Assembly: GCA_030220185.1 (NCBI GenBank)
Contig: JASPKZ010009889.1
Coordinates: forward strand, 1 to 64,000
Direction of reading: 5' to 3'
DNA length: 64,000 bases
Origin: Diploptera punctata
Taxonomy: Eukaryota > Arthropoda > Insecta > Blattodea > Blaberidae
Positions 41,929 through 52,739 of this stretch are shown here, piece by piece. Position numbers and translations under genes: made by a program. The notes below the pieces were generated by a model. It did no database searches. It was not told the origin of the DNA and saw nothing but the letters and a program-made list of their open reading frames with translations. Each line of letters begins with the position of its first letter. Within the stretch, counting starts at the first letter, position 1.

Positions 41929-42492
41929 ACAGAGCTATTCAAAAAGAAAGAACAGGCTTCAAATATTTATTTCTTCTAAACTACAAAAAATAGAAACACA
42001 ATTCCAACGTTCCTGGAAAGAGAAAAGTTTGAAGTTCCGATCATGGCCGCATTGGCGCTGTTGCTTGTCATGTTGATTGTTTGTATTAAAATGACAACAC
42101 AACAGGACATTGGATTGGAAGAGGAGGAGCAGAATATCAACTTCATCGCCGGTGGCCTCCCAGGTCACCAGACCTAACCACGTGTGATTTTTATCTGTGG
42201 AGATACGTAAAAAGACCATGTTTTTATCCCCCTATGCCTGACATTCTTGAAAATCTGTGACATCGAATTGTTGAAGCTGTGAATTTGATAACTAGAGATC
42301 AGCTGATTCGTGTGGCAAGAAATGAGCCACCATTTTGATATTTGTTATTTAACACATGGTGCTAACATTGAATGCATAAAATAGTGAAATTTGAACTTTT
42401 ATCTTTCCAGGAAAGTTGGAATTGTGTTTCTACTTTTTGTAGTTTGGAAGAAATAAATGTTCGAGTCTGTTTCTTCTTTCTGAATAGCCCTA
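41929..42492. mobile_element. Mini transposon with roughly 88-bp TIRs
   Basis: The ends AGCTATTCAAAAAGAAAGAA (from about 41932) and TTTCTTCTTTCTGAATAGCC (to about 42490) begin inverted repeats that run to CTTTCCAGG. Inside, over broken frames, is the C-terminal part of a mariner-type transposase (HRRWPPRSPDLTTCDFYLWR, about 42140-42200). The left repeat is preceded by TA (CAG) and the right followed by TA. It is an internally deleted derivative. Confidence 0.75.
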
Positions 42493-42494
42493 TA

Positions 42495-42600
42495 TTTGAA
42501 GAGAAAAATTTATACCTAACCTGGGGTTTGAACCCAACACAGCAGTGCTTTAAACCACTGAGCATCTAAATTTAAATGGAAATTTTTCTCTCATTCAGTT
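42495..42600 (-). other. tRNA-like module, diverged
   Basis: The minus strand reads GATGCTCAGTGGTTTAAAGC, GGGTTCAAACCCCAGG, between GAGAAAAATTTA and AAATTTTTCTCTC. It is another body type inside the same inverted-repeat frame. Confidence 0.55.
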
Positions 42601-42784
42601 CTTGTATGGAACAAGATGCCTAAAGAAAATATAAATATTTGTCAAGTTACAGAAATGTTTTAGAAAAGGTAGAGATGATATTGATATATCAGAAGAAAAA
42701 GAAGAATTTGAGTAGGCTATGTGTGTTACTTATAATAATAATGTATAGCGCACAATGTGCAAAGATTGGTTAATCTATATTAGT

Positions 42785-43250
42785 TTATCTGTCCTTACAG
42801 AATCCTGTCAGAGATTGCCCTCTGTTTTTGCACTTTAGCACATGGTATCTCTCGCATAACATGCCACATCGCTTGCACACGCATTCTGTTCCCGGGTCAT
42901 GAAACTGTTTCGTTTTGCACAGTCTGTGATGGAAGCCGTGTACTGCTAGCCGGGTCACTAGGTGTCGTAGTTCGGCTTCTTCCAGTCTTCTGAGATCATG
43001 GCATCGGTGTTGTAGAAATCGGTCCAAATGGATTCTTTTTTCAGCTGCAGCTCTCTTAGTACAGTATTATAGCTCGCTGTAGATGGCAGGAACAGTTTCA
43101 ATCGGAGCTCTTCTATGAGAAATAGCTCCTTTGTCAGTTCATAGACCGTGCGGGAGGGTGCGAACTTTGACAGACCTGCTGCCTTTTTCAAATACATGGA
43201 TTTCACTTTTTCCAGGAGTCTAAATCTGTTGGCGTCCAGATGATCCCATA
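42785..43250 (-). pseudogene. LINE C-terminal region with Cys/His cluster
   Basis: Two minus-strand frames: 43206-42958 (KSMYLKKAAGLSKFAPSRTV, ELFLIEELRLKLFLPST) then 43027-42785 (HLVTRLAVHGFHHRLCKTKQ, CVCKRCGMLCERYHVLKC), shifted near 42960-43020. The C-x-C-x2-C...C...H...C cluster is typical of the C-terminus of some insect LINEs. Confidence 0.55.
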
Positions 43251-43639
43251 TCAGTTGAAGACTTATGTGAGTACTTAAAATAACAGTTGTACAAGGCTGA
43301 ATGAATCATGGTTAGAAGCAGATTTTTTTTTTAATCTGGCAACCCCAATCTAGCATTTGGTTTAACAAACGAGGAAATTAATGAAAAACTTCAATGAGTA
43401 TGGTGAACATTCGAAACAGACAATTTTCTATTACACTATAAGATACCATGTAAATATTTTTTCTGATTGTAAGAGGCATATTTGCTAAGCGGCCAACCAT
43501 TCTAAAAATCAACAACATTAATATATCACATTAAAATTTATTTATAAACAAGTTTACAATATAATAAAACATCTTCCTGTGCCCAAAGTGTTTTAAATTA
43601 AAATTAAAAAATGAATATTAAATGAAGGAGAAAGCTAAG

Positions 43640-44060
43640 AAGTGAGTTGTCAAGAAATAAGGAACATAACTATGGAGGAGAATTAAATATTACAGAAGAA
43701 TAACAGGGAAGACAATAAAAAAGGATAGAAAAAGGAATAGAAGAATCAGGGAGGGATTAATGCAGATACTGATTGCAGAAAAATTAAAAAGGAGACAATT
43801 TAAATGTTTTTGGACATGTAATGAGAATGGAAATCTAAGCAGATAATGGGAAGCAAGGGACAGAAAGAGAAAAGAGAGAGGGCCAAGGTGTGTCTGGATG
43901 TAAAATTCCTATACTCATGTCTGGTGTAATGCCAGGTCAAGGGATGAGAGCAGATGAATGGTATTGAGGATATAGCAAGAATTGAAGAGAATGGTAAAAG
44001 ACAGAGTAGAGTGGAGTGGAGAAAGTGGATAGAGACTGTTCCAACACTACAATGGTAGAA
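43640..44060 (+). pseudogene. LINE 3' end fragment, degenerate
   Basis: FKCFGHVMRME and DIARIEENGKRQSRVEWRKW, eroded versions of the GHV-RM and R-x-x-W motifs, in AG-rich sequence. Confidence 0.45.
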
Positions 44061-44130
44061 AGGAAAAGAGAAATAGGTAAAAATATACAACACAACTTCA
44101 TAATTCAAATAATACAAATATAATACTTAC

Positions 44131-44197
44131 CTGACGCATTCTGTATCCTACATAACTTTTAAATCCAAACCCCAATGTTACTACAGGATAACCAATA
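44131..44197 (-). CDS. macoilin: Macoilin internal exon
   Basis: Acceptor TTCCAG|T at 44198; donor CAG|GTAAG at 44130. It encodes IGYPVVTLGFGFKSYVGYRM and RQ, an almost invariant macoilin segment next to the membrane region. It enters with one base (TG|T gives Cys after AAH) and leaves in phase 0. At 67 nt it is too short to stand out as an open frame. Confidence 0.95.
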
Positions 44198-44750
44198 CTG
44201 GAAGAAGAAAAAAAAGTTTGATTTGATTCTATATGGTAGCTCTAAATTTTTATAATAAATTATAGAAATAATGCATCGCTGCTTAATTTCTAGATTATTT
44301 TTCATATTCATAAAGAGATTATGGTGAGAAAACTGGTTACATAATCTTAAATTTCTTATCAAATTGTATGTTATAATCAAAATAAAATCTATATAAGATT
44401 TAATTTTGATTGTAATGGTTCACAACCATAGTAGACGAAGCTCACTTTTTCAAAATAATGTAATAGTTCAAGAAATAAGTGAAGCAAACTCTTTTCTATT
44501 ACACACTTTATATTACCTTGATCTATCTATGTAATGGAACCTTTCAACACAATTTTCACCCACTTAAAAACATTGGATCGACTTGAAACTTTGTATACCT
44601 GTAAAGGACCAATGACAATATGACAATTTCATAATTTTTTTCTAAGATCCTGGCCAGGATCATCAGGACATAAAAAAAAATAAAGACCAGTATAATAGAT
44701 TGCAGATATATAGACTTTTTGTCCATCATTATAAGAAATTAATATTATAT

Positions 44751-44844
44751 CCTCTGGTAGTAGCTCAGTTGGTAGAGTGGTAGACTGTAGTGGTATATAA
44801 TTTCAGTAATCCATAGGTCGCTGGTTCAAATCCGGCCCGGAGGA
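44751..44844 (+). tRNA. tRNA-Tyr (GTA)-like gene with 18-nt intron
   Basis: Acceptor CCTCTGG/CCGGAGG pairs fully (one T-G). D arm GCTC/GAGT; anticodon loop CTGTAG with GTA; intron 44791-44808 at the usual place after position 37; T arm GCTGG TTCAAAT CCGGC; discriminator A at 44844, followed at once by TTTTTTTT. Three extra bases before the D arm (TAGTAGCTC) and one A-C mismatch in the anticodon stem leave open whether it is functional. It lies antisense in a macoilin intron. Confidence 0.8.
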
Positions 44845-45171
44845 TTTTTTTTAGAAAAGTATTACTTTTAGCTCATACTACAATTGTATCGAATTTAAAG
44901 ATATTTACATTTTTATCTTATTCTGTAAAATATTAATGACAATTTTGTAAACTTGCCACATTGTAATTTATCCAAAAAATATGAGAAGGATACGATTAAC
45001 TGTAACTATTTATCTATATTAACATATTCAAAAATATTATAATAATGTTATATAATAATAATTTTAAAAAAATATATAATTATATTCCTGCTTAGACACT
45101 AAAAATATCGTAAGCAATTAAATGTTCATGTGATTCCGGTTTATGACAATCAATTAAACTAAAAATTAAAA

Positions 45172-45648
45172 AAATAAATAATAGTTAAAAAAACTAAAAC
45201 AACACGCTCTATTAGAAAACCGAACTAAAAAAATGAAAAATAATTTTAATTTCCAACACGCTTGGGATAAAATTAAAGTGGTCAACAAAAAAATCATCTC
45301 CAACACATCTAGAATAAAACTAGAGTTATCTACAAAAAAATAATTTTATCATGAAAAGCATGGGGTGTTTTTTTATGGTTTTTACGTTTTCTTCTTAGAG
45401 ACTTTACTTTTACCAATATCTGTTTATTATCAAATATATTAATTGATATAGAGCACCCCACGCTTTTGATGGTGAAATTATTTTTTGTAGATAACTCTAG
45501 TTTTATTCTAGATATGTTGGAGATGATCTTTTTGTTGAGCACTTTAATTATATCCCAAGCGTGTTAGAAATTAAGATTATTATTTATTTCTTAGTTCGGT
45601 TTTCTAATAAAGCGTGTTGTTTTAGTTTTTTTAAACTATTATTTATTC
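45172..45648. mobile_element. Unclassified foldback with roughly 190-bp arms
   Basis: 45172-45370 and 45453-45648 are inverted copies (AATAGTTAAAAAAACTAAAA, CACGCTCTATTAGAAAAC, TCCAACACGCTTGGGATA and mirrors). There is no CTCACCTCAT tip, no tail box and no ribozyme core, so it is not of the PLE type seen elsewhere. No target duplication was found. MITE-like. Confidence 0.65.
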
Positions 45649-45884
45649 ATTCAGAGTACCATTTTAACATAATATTGACTTATTTATTACTATATTCTTG
45701 CCTGAATTATTTATTTACTAAAAACTTTAAGGCTCTATTATTCAGAATAATGAAAAAATGTACTAGGTCTACTGTGGCTGTGGGCTCCTCATATATTGAA
45801 AGAAAACATTAGGTTTATATACTCCATAGTGTGAATTCCTAAAATAAGTAAAACATCAGGTATGAGTATCGTAATTAATATTTT

Positions 45885-46012
45885 TAGAAAGTAACACTAC
45901 GAGGTTCTTTAATAATCTTAAGAATTGGAAAAATTCACACCTCATCTCATAATACTGTATGTAGAATTCTTGAGGTGAGATGTTAATTTTTCTGATTCTT
46001 AAGATTATTAGT
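45885..46012. mobile_element. Small PLE-type foldback
   Basis: Left tail GAAAGTAACACTACGAGGTTC (45887-45907), arms 45909-45944 and 45971-46010, tips CACACCTCA / TGAGGTGAG. Confidence 0.75.
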
Positions 46013-46042
46013 GACACAGTTTGATAACATCTTCCAGGATAA

Positions 46043-46216
46043 AAAGTAAAGTAAAGTGATCCCACAACAGGCCCGGAGGCCCTTGGGGTAGTGGGAAGTT
46101 AAGGCTCCCACTTTTTCTAGACAATCGGCACTTTATGTCAGCCGGGTTGTCAGCCCTGCATGACGGCCGCCTTTACCCCAGAACAAGCGTCTGGTACTCA
46201 TTTCCGTTAGAGGCTA
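46043..46216 (-). repeat. Truncated SINE, family A
   Basis: Matches the distal part of 23262-23552 and ends abruptly at CATTTCCGTTAGAGGCTA, where the PLE fragment begins; the tRNA-like head is lost. Confidence 0.75.
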
Positions 46217-47290
46217 GTTGGCAATGGTTACGAAGCTTGAAGTTCCACAACTTTTTGCCAGAAACTGCATCCGGCAATCCTCAAGGGTTGACTTGAGATT
46301 CACTCTCTTGTCTGCTACTGGAAGTATGTAGACTGCTTACCGCTGTGGTTTCTCTGCATGGTCCATAATTACATTTGGCTTCTGATTGGTGATTGGTGTT
46401 CGTTTATTTGGTCAGTCATGGAGTATTTCGATGATCCAATGTGGGTGGCCTCTGATGGTTTGATGAGTTTTCATCTTTTTTTTTCTCAGAACGGTATCAA
46501 GCTTTGTTAACTTTTAAATTTCCTCTTTCCTGTTGGGGCTTTCCTTTGTTTAAATATCTCTATGGCTTCCCGTTGCAGATGAGTAAAATAATGCATGTAG
46601 TTAGATAATACATCTGTTTTACATACTGTATTATATGGCCATCAAGCATTGAATGTCCTGCTATTGTGACTTCTCCACTTGCTCTAGGCACCCATGACCT
46701 TCTTATTCTTTAAGCATGTTATCAATGCTACATTTGGTGATCCCTATGTAAACTTCTTCATAACTACATTGGATCTTGTATATGCCTATAGAATTGTGAG
46801 GGTGTAGTTTATATTTAACTGGTCTGATAAGATTCTTGATTTTCTTGGTAGACTTGTATATCGGTTTATGTTGTGATTTTTCAGTATTTTCCGAAATGGT
46901 TATTTTCTTTCTGCATGGTAGGAAGGCTGTGGCTAATTTTTCTTCTTCTTTTTCATTGTAGTTGTAGCGCCTTGGGGATTAGCTCAGTTAATTTTCTTTT
47001 TGGTGTATCCATTGGCTTGGAAAAAACATATATGACGAAGCTCCTAAAAACACAAGATGAAAAACCAATCAAATGGCACTCACATTGAAAGACTCCTCAG
47101 CTCATTAAACAAAAACCTATCAGGAGCTAGATAAAATAACAGACCATCCAGAGAATGCACGGTGGGAAGCAGTATAAATATGGCAGGCAGCATATGAGAA
47201 AGTCGGTCTCAAGTCAAGCCTTGAGGAAGACAGACAGTCTCTGGCAATACGTAGAGAAACTTTAAGCTTTGTGACCATGGCCAACTAGCC
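46217..47290 (-). pseudogene. Penelope-type PLE fragment, GIY-YIG
   Basis: The minus strand between about 46980 and 46220 gives IGIYKIQCSYEEVYIGITKC, SIDNMLKE, then C-terminal sequence with many stops. 47180-47290 repeats the end in plus orientation (GTCAAGCCTTGAGGAAGACA, CTCTGGCAATACG), so it is an old foldback with unequal arms, related to 21280-22314. Confidence 0.7.
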
Positions 47291-47403
47291 TGGAATACTT
47301 ATCAAACTATGACACAAATGCCAGTAATGAAAGCTGAAGTCAGTACATTAGGTATTAGGTTTAAAAAAATTGTTGCAGGTTATTTACTAGAGTAAAATAA
47401 AAA

Positions 47404-47660
47404 TTAAGTTATGTAGATAGGAAATAACACTATGAGGTTTTTTAATATTGTTTATTTTTTATTATTTCACTCACCTCATACTTCATAATTCATAGCAGAT
47501 CCTGGGTTTCTTCACATCTTTTGTGACATTCTCAATGCTGCGTCACGTTCACAACGTGACGCAGCATTGAGAATGTCACAAAAGATGTGAAGAAACCCAG
47601 GGTCTGCTATGAATTATTAAGTATGAGGTGAGTGAAATAATAAAAAATAAACAATAAAAA
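47404..47660. mobile_element. PLE foldback: nearly perfect 107-bp hairpin
   Basis: Left tail GATAGGAAATAACACTATGAGG (47416-47437). Arms 47443-47549 and 47553-47659, separated by three bases, with only about four mismatches. It is an internally deleted member of the 1-1221 subfamily with no coding left. Confidence 0.88.
47567..47604 (+). ncRNA. Variant hammerhead-like motif (TTGAGAA core)
   Basis: GCA, then TTGAGAATG, stem II TCACA/TGTGA, GAAA, stem III ACCC/GGGT, triplet GTC, and TGC pairing back to GCA as stem I. All three stems form, but two core positions differ from CTGANGA. The same TTGAGAA occurs in the copies at 1-1221, 17153-17632 and 26185-26442. Confidence 0.5.
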
Positions 47661-47664
47661 AAAT

Positions 47665-48255
47665 TGTCCAAGATGCAATATAAAGAACTGAACTTTCCTC
47701 AAACAAGAACACTTGCTCCTTTACATATTTTATTTTTTTTTATCATGTGACATGGTAAAATAATTAAGTAAATGTATGCATTATAATAATAAATTTCAAT
47801 AGGAAGTAACATTAAATACTTAGGTTAATATTAAATGCATGCATTCTTTGTATTGTATGCAAAAGGATAGTTCTTAGAATATGGTGTATATAAATTAAAA
47901 ATAAAAGTAAAAGAAAAATATCAATAGAGAGTTTATATAACAAAATTATTAATTAAATAGCTTTGGTCCATAAAGAACAATACTAAAATATTTTTAATAT
48001 TCTTTTATATTTTATATTCTACTAACATTCTGTATTTTTTTTATTTCTCTTAACATAAGATAACATACAATTTTTTTCATGTTTATAATTATAAGCAAAA
48101 GTAAATAATTTGTTTATGCAAATTTAAATAGACTGATGACTATAGTAAAAACAACTAATATATGATATAATATAATAATAATAATTATTATTATTATTAT
48201 TATTATTATCATCACATGAGGAACATGGATTATTAAAGAAGATTTAAATTTGTAA
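47665..48255. other. Intron sequence without recognisable feature
   Basis: AT-rich; an (ATT)n run lies at about 48170-48210. Confidence 0.5.
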
Positions 48256-48261
48256 TGAGTT

Positions 48262-49075
48262 GAAGAAAATGTTTTTAATTCTCACCTTATAAAATTTCAT
48301 GTTTTCTCGAAACCGGTTTCAGAGGTTGTTTTGCCTTCATATTCAGTCAAAATCCAACTGTTGAAATTTTGCCGTTAACACTATTTTCTGAACTGCCATC
48401 TGGTATTGATTTTATGAACTTGGAGATTAAATTTTGCTCGTCGGGAATTTCAAAATTCATGGTACTATATTTATTCTTCTAAATGTATATCTTTATCCAA
48501 ACTTAATTCCAAAGGCTTCTCAAAATGTTTTAAGAGTTTAGTTTCTTTGCAATTTTGTGATTCTCTAGCAAACTATGAGCTGCAATTTCTGATTTTTCAA
48601 TTTCACCATTTTCCCTCCATGGTATCTTTACCTTGTTGCGGTGGAGTGGCTTGCATGCTTAAATGACCCAGAGAGTGATGCCTGCGGTAGTATTGCTGCC
48701 AAAAGGGTTACCCATGCCAGACAAGTCAAAGGCGATAGGCCAGACGGAAAAAGTACCTTGGTCAAAAGAGTGACGATATTTCACCGTAAAAATACAACCA
48801 TCAAGAAATGCAGACATGGGTTCCACTGGGGTCAAATTATCCAGAGGTAAAATAGTTCCCCATGTCTGCGCAGCCATGAACCTATGGGTTAGATTGTGCC
48901 AGTGAGTTAGTTAATATTTCTAAAGTTTTTTTTTGAACAAATTTCTAAATTCCTTTTAGTTTTCCTTATATACCTTCTTATGGTATTTGCAACTAATTTG
49001 ATAAATTCAAAATTTTTACTATCTGGTACATTAATGTTTTTATTAGTTTTTATTAAAGAAGAATTAAATATATAA
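48262..49075 (-). pseudogene. PLE fragment (GIY-YIG) split by a LINE-like leader
   Basis: The minus strand 49075-48906 gives IKTNKN, FEFIKLVANTIRRYIRKTKR and NLE; 48606-48262 continues with EIEKSEIAAHSLLE and ends in the foldback-type tip CTCACCTTATAAAATTTC. The intervening 48607-48905 (ATGGTATCTTTACCTTGTTG, GGTGGAGTGGCTTGCATGCT) resembles 5' leaders I remember from some non-LTR elements, low confidence. Confidence 0.6.
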
Positions 49076-49129
49076 CAATTCCACTTATACTGTATATTCC
49101 ATATATAGAACAAACTGTAGATATTACAG

Positions 49130-49265
49130 TCAACGAATGCCAAATGCAGAGGATATCGAAAGCTGCTCTATACTATAATCCAAAAGGAAAAATGAATATA
49201 GGCCGATTTTCGAAGAGGTGGTGTGAACAACTACTTTGAGACGAAACAGGCCAGAAAGGAAAATC
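49130..49265 (+). pseudogene. LINE 3' end fragment
   Basis: MQRISKAALYYNPKGKMNIG, then RFSKRWCEQLL and DETGQKGKSL, the standard end of a LINE family. Confidence 0.55.
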
Positions 49266-49329
49266 CTTGATGTTTATTATTATTATTATTGTTATTGTTA
49301 TTACTACATATTATATTTCTTTAATTCTT

Positions 49330-49745
49330 CATTAGTGCAAAAATCAACTCGTACTCGCCTTTATCAAATAATGGCTCGACCAGTCCTATGTTATGGGAGT
49401 GAAGCGTGGACTATAAGGACGAGAGATGAAAGCAGACTAACAGCTTGTGAGATGAGATTTATGCGCCAAACAGCTGGCTACACCAAATGGGATCGAAAGA
49501 AAAATGTAGAAATCCTTCAAGAACTTAATGTGTCACCAATACTGGACTACATCTCCAGATATCAGCTAAACTGGAAGGAACATGTCTCAAAAATGGCTAG
49601 ATCCAGGATCCCCAAGGCAATAATGAACTACGTCCAAATGGAAAACGGTCACTTGGTCGACCTATGAAAAGATGGCACAAAAACCGCTTTCTCAGGCCGT
49701 AACAGTTCTTCTAGGACTAATACCTGGCAGGATGATGATGATATT
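49330..49745 (+). pseudogene. LINE 3' end fragment
   Basis: Open frame with QIMARPVLCYGSEAWTIRTR, MRFMRQTAGYTKWDRKKNVE, ILQELNVSPILDYISRYQLN and a GATGATGAT tail (about 49730). It has lost the RT palm. Its twin is at 26455-26700. Confidence 0.75.
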
Positions 49746-49868
49746 TCTTTAATTTAACACACATTTGTTATTTAACTTTCACAGGGAAAGAACACTATGA
49801 GGTTTAATTTAATAATTAAATTAATGTTTTTATTACCTCACCTCATATCTTTTTTCTTCTATACTGCA

Positions 49869-49894
49869 GTTTCGGAGCTTATCTCCATCATCAG
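49869..49894 (-). ncRNA. Hammerhead ribozyme-like motif, left arm
   Basis: Minus-strand mirror of 51041-51073: CTGATGA (49894-49888), GGAG/CTCC stem II, GAAAC (49873-49869). Confidence 0.65.
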
Positions 49895-50543
49895 TAGCCT
49901 CTGGTCGACCAGTGTTATGTCGTTTCTTGGCGGTTTCCTTCTTACTTCTGTCGGTGGACCGATGAACCTCTGGATTAGGTCAAAATTTGCGGGAGTTTCA
50001 AAATTCATGAGTTTTTCTTTTTGTTTTTTTTTGGATGTGGATTTTTTCCCAGACTGTGAGTTCCTTTAGTTTATCTGTTTGTTTGATTAGGCTAGCTTCT
50101 GTATCTATTAAATGTTTTTCAGACCAAGCATGGGCTGCTACTTGCTGACTTGTCCACTTCCCCCTTTTTTACATTTCTAAGGTGTTCCTTCAATCTAGTT
50201 TTAAATTTCTTTTTGTTTTCCTATATAGATTTTGTCGCAATCTTGACATTTGATCTGATATATTCCTGATTTATATTCTTGTCCAATTTTTCATTTTTGT
50301 TGGTTTTAATTATCTTGTTTAGGCTGTATTCATTCTTTGGGGCCAATCGAATGTTAAACTTATTGAAAAATTTTCTGGAACTTGTGGTGTTTTACAGGAT
50401 GGTAAGTGAATTTTTTTAATCTTATGTTCTCTTCTGTTTGTTTTTTAAGTGTGCTTTCATTTATTAGTTTTTGCCTTTTGAACTTATTTATTTTCTTGTG
50501 TACCATGTTCTCTTCATAACCATTTTCTATTGCTACTTTAATT

Positions 50544-50930
50544 ATGTATTCTTTTTCTTTTTCATATTTTTCACGGTTCAGGGGTACATTCACCAATCTG
50601 TGTGTTAGCCTAAACAAGATAATTAAAACCAACAAAAATGAAAAAATTGGACAAGAATATAAATCAGGAATATATCAGATCAAATGTCAAGATTGCGACA
50701 AAATCTATATAGGAAAAACAAAAAGAAATTTAAAAACTAGATTGAAGGAACACCTTAGAAATGTAAAAAAGGGGGAAGTGGACAAGTCAGCAGTAGCAGC
50801 CCATGCTTGGTCTGAAAAACATTTAATAGATACAGAAGCTAGCCTAATCAAACAAACAGATAAACTAAAGGAACTCACAGTCTGGGAAAAAATCCACATC
50901 CAAAAAAAAACAAAAAAGAAAAACTCATGA
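50544..50930 (+). pseudogene. PLE GIY-YIG fragment, intact over the domain
   Basis: YKSGIYQIKCQDCDKIYIGK (about 50658-50717), TKRNLKTRLKEHLRNVKKGE, DKSAVAAHAWSEKHLIDTEA, then KELTVWEKIHIQKK. It is the best-preserved GIY-YIG domain of the window. It starts inside the foldback spacer, so the reverse transcriptase is lacking. Confidence 0.85.
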
Positions 50931-51040
50931 ATTTTGAAACTCCCGCAAATTTTGACCTAATCCAGAGGTTCATCGGTCCACCGACAGAAGTAAGAAGGAA
51001 ACCGCCAAGAAACGACATAACACCGGTCGACCAGAGGCTA

Positions 51041-51073
51041 CTGACGATGGAGATAAGCTCCGAAACTGCAGTA
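51041..51073 (+). ncRNA. Hammerhead ribozyme-like motif, right arm
   Basis: CTGACGA (51041-51047), stem II GGAG/CTCC, GAAAC (51062-51066), palindrome ACTGCAGT, triplet GTA (51071-51073). CTA before the core pairs with TAG after the site. The full consensus is met. Confidence 0.75.
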
Positions 51074-51687
51074 TAGAAGAAAAAAGATATGAGGTGAGGT
51101 AATAAAAACATTAATTTAATTATTAATTACACATTTGTTATTTCTACCAATTTGTTTTCTTTATTGGCTTTTTGAAAAATGTTAATAAATTGAACCAATA
51201 TGTCTTATTATATATTACCAATCAGGTGTTTAAAATCTAGCTACTACACTATTCCATATTTTTTTATAAATTATATTGTTTACATTTTTATTTTGCTTCA
51301 AAGATCCCAAGAAGCTAAGTTCACTTAAAAGGGCATTACAAAAAGTAAAAGTACAGCAAAGTGATACAGGCAACTTCAAATAAAAACCCAGAAAACATGT
51401 GAACTACTGATCTTCTCTCTCTTTCACTCCATGAGGTACCAAACCTTTTCAACCTTCACTTCTTCCTTGAATGCATTCAAGAGACGCCATAACAATAGCA
51501 TTAAAGTGGACTTGTCGACCACCAATATTTTGTTTCTATTAGGTTTGACAAATTGTCAGCAGAACTCCTATAAATATGTAAGAAAAATTATGTTGCTGTA
51601 ATAATTACAGCTCACTGAGTAGCTGTCTCTGAGTTATATAATAATACAGGTATCAGTAAGCAAGATAAGGCAATACCATATAAGTAT

Positions 51688-51931
51688 TAATATTTAATTT
51701 TAGGAAGTTATATTTTGAGTTATTTTAATTATATTATTTTTGGTCTGGACATCTTACCTCAATATTAATGTTGATTTGTTCTTGGACATGTTTCAAAACA
51801 ATTCTCTGTTTTATCTTCAGCTTTCCCAGACTGGGAAAGCTGAAGATAAAACAGAGAATTGTTTTGAAACATGTCCAAGAACAAATCAACATTAATATTG
51901 AGGTAAGATGTCCAGACCAAAAAATAATATA
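51688..51931. mobile_element. PLE foldback: 244-bp near-perfect hairpin, 13-bp TSD
   Basis: Left tail TAGGAAGTTATATTTTGAG (51701-51719). Arms about 51735-51829 and 51831-51925, meeting at CTTTCCCAGACTGGGAAAG. Duplication ACCATATAAGTAT at 51675-51687 and 51932-51944. Confidence 0.92.
51840..51875 (+). ncRNA. Hammerhead ribozyme-like motif
   Basis: CTGAAGA (51840-51846), stem II AAAACA/TGTTTT, GAAAC (51866-51870), palindrome ACATGT, triplet GTC (51873-51875). A mirror copy lies in the left arm (51820-51785, minus strand). Confidence 0.7.
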
Positions 51932-51984
51932 ACCATATAAGTATGTTTGCCTCTTCCTCTATCCTCTCTTTCTAACATTCTTGA

Positions 51985-52370
51985 CACACAGCACTAGTAG
52001 GTTCAAGCCAGGGTTTTACTTGAAGTTGTCAGGCTATAAATCTTTGCTTGTGTCCAGCTTAATACCAGATCGAGGGATGAGATGAGATGAAGCCCCTATT
52101 ATTGAAGGTCTGTGATTTATAGAGATGTTAGCTGATCAGCCTCTTGCACTGAACATAGATGAAATGAAATAAAACAAAATGGATGTCATGAGTTGGAGAA
52201 ATTATGGAATGAAGTTTTTGGCAGGGGAAAACAGAAGAAATTCTGAGAAAAATCTGCCCTGGTTCTGATTCTCCACCATGAACCCCACATGAAGTGAATG
52301 AGATGCAAACTCGGGAGTCAGAAGTGGATGGAAATTCTTTAACCACTTGCACCACAGAGCCCCCTAAATA
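51985..52370 (-). repeat. tRNA-derived SINE-like repeat
   Basis: The minus-strand head GGGGCTCTGTGGTGCAAGTG and GTTAAAG, then ATGTGGGGTTCATGGTGGAG. The tRNA-like boxes are weak. Single copy here. Confidence 0.45.
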
Positions 52371-52739
52371 AAAGTATTTATCATAAGTAATGCCATGAGT
52401 GATTTTCAATGTATCTAGAGCAGGCATGTCATCATAGTTCCGAGCTCCAAGTTCCGTGTGGAGCGCGGTACTAACTCTGGAGCATGCATTCCACCTCCTA
52501 CTTCTCTGGCGGGATCTGTACGAAAGACTACTATTGTCATGAATGCTTATAACAGGAGGAATAAAAATATAAAACAACGCACAAACAGGGGTAAAGCATT
52601 TATTAATGAATAGTATTAACTGGTTTACGGTATTAAATAATACCTCAAAAGATTTTAATCTGCAATATTTAATATTTGCCTGAAAAAAAAAAAGTTAAGA
52701 ACCAACAGGCCTCTACGTACAAACAAAACAAAATATGAG

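Larger units (their letters stand above)
49774..51128. mobile_element. PLE foldback, 0.5-kb coding arms, 15-bp TSD
   Basis: Left tail AGGGAAAGAACACTATGAGGTT (49783-49804). Arms about 49806-50312 and 50605-51127, with a roughly 290-bp spacer that continues the left-arm coding frame (minus strand: HKKINKFKRQKLINESTL, KFTYHP). Duplication ACACATTTGTTATTT at 49759-49773 and 51129-51143, the longest and cleanest in the window. Confidence 0.92.

Noticed and set aside
49236..49330. Tyr-rich N-terminus (YYYYYCYCYYYI)
   Set aside because: Translation of an ATT microsatellite joining two LINE 3' ends; not a protein feature.
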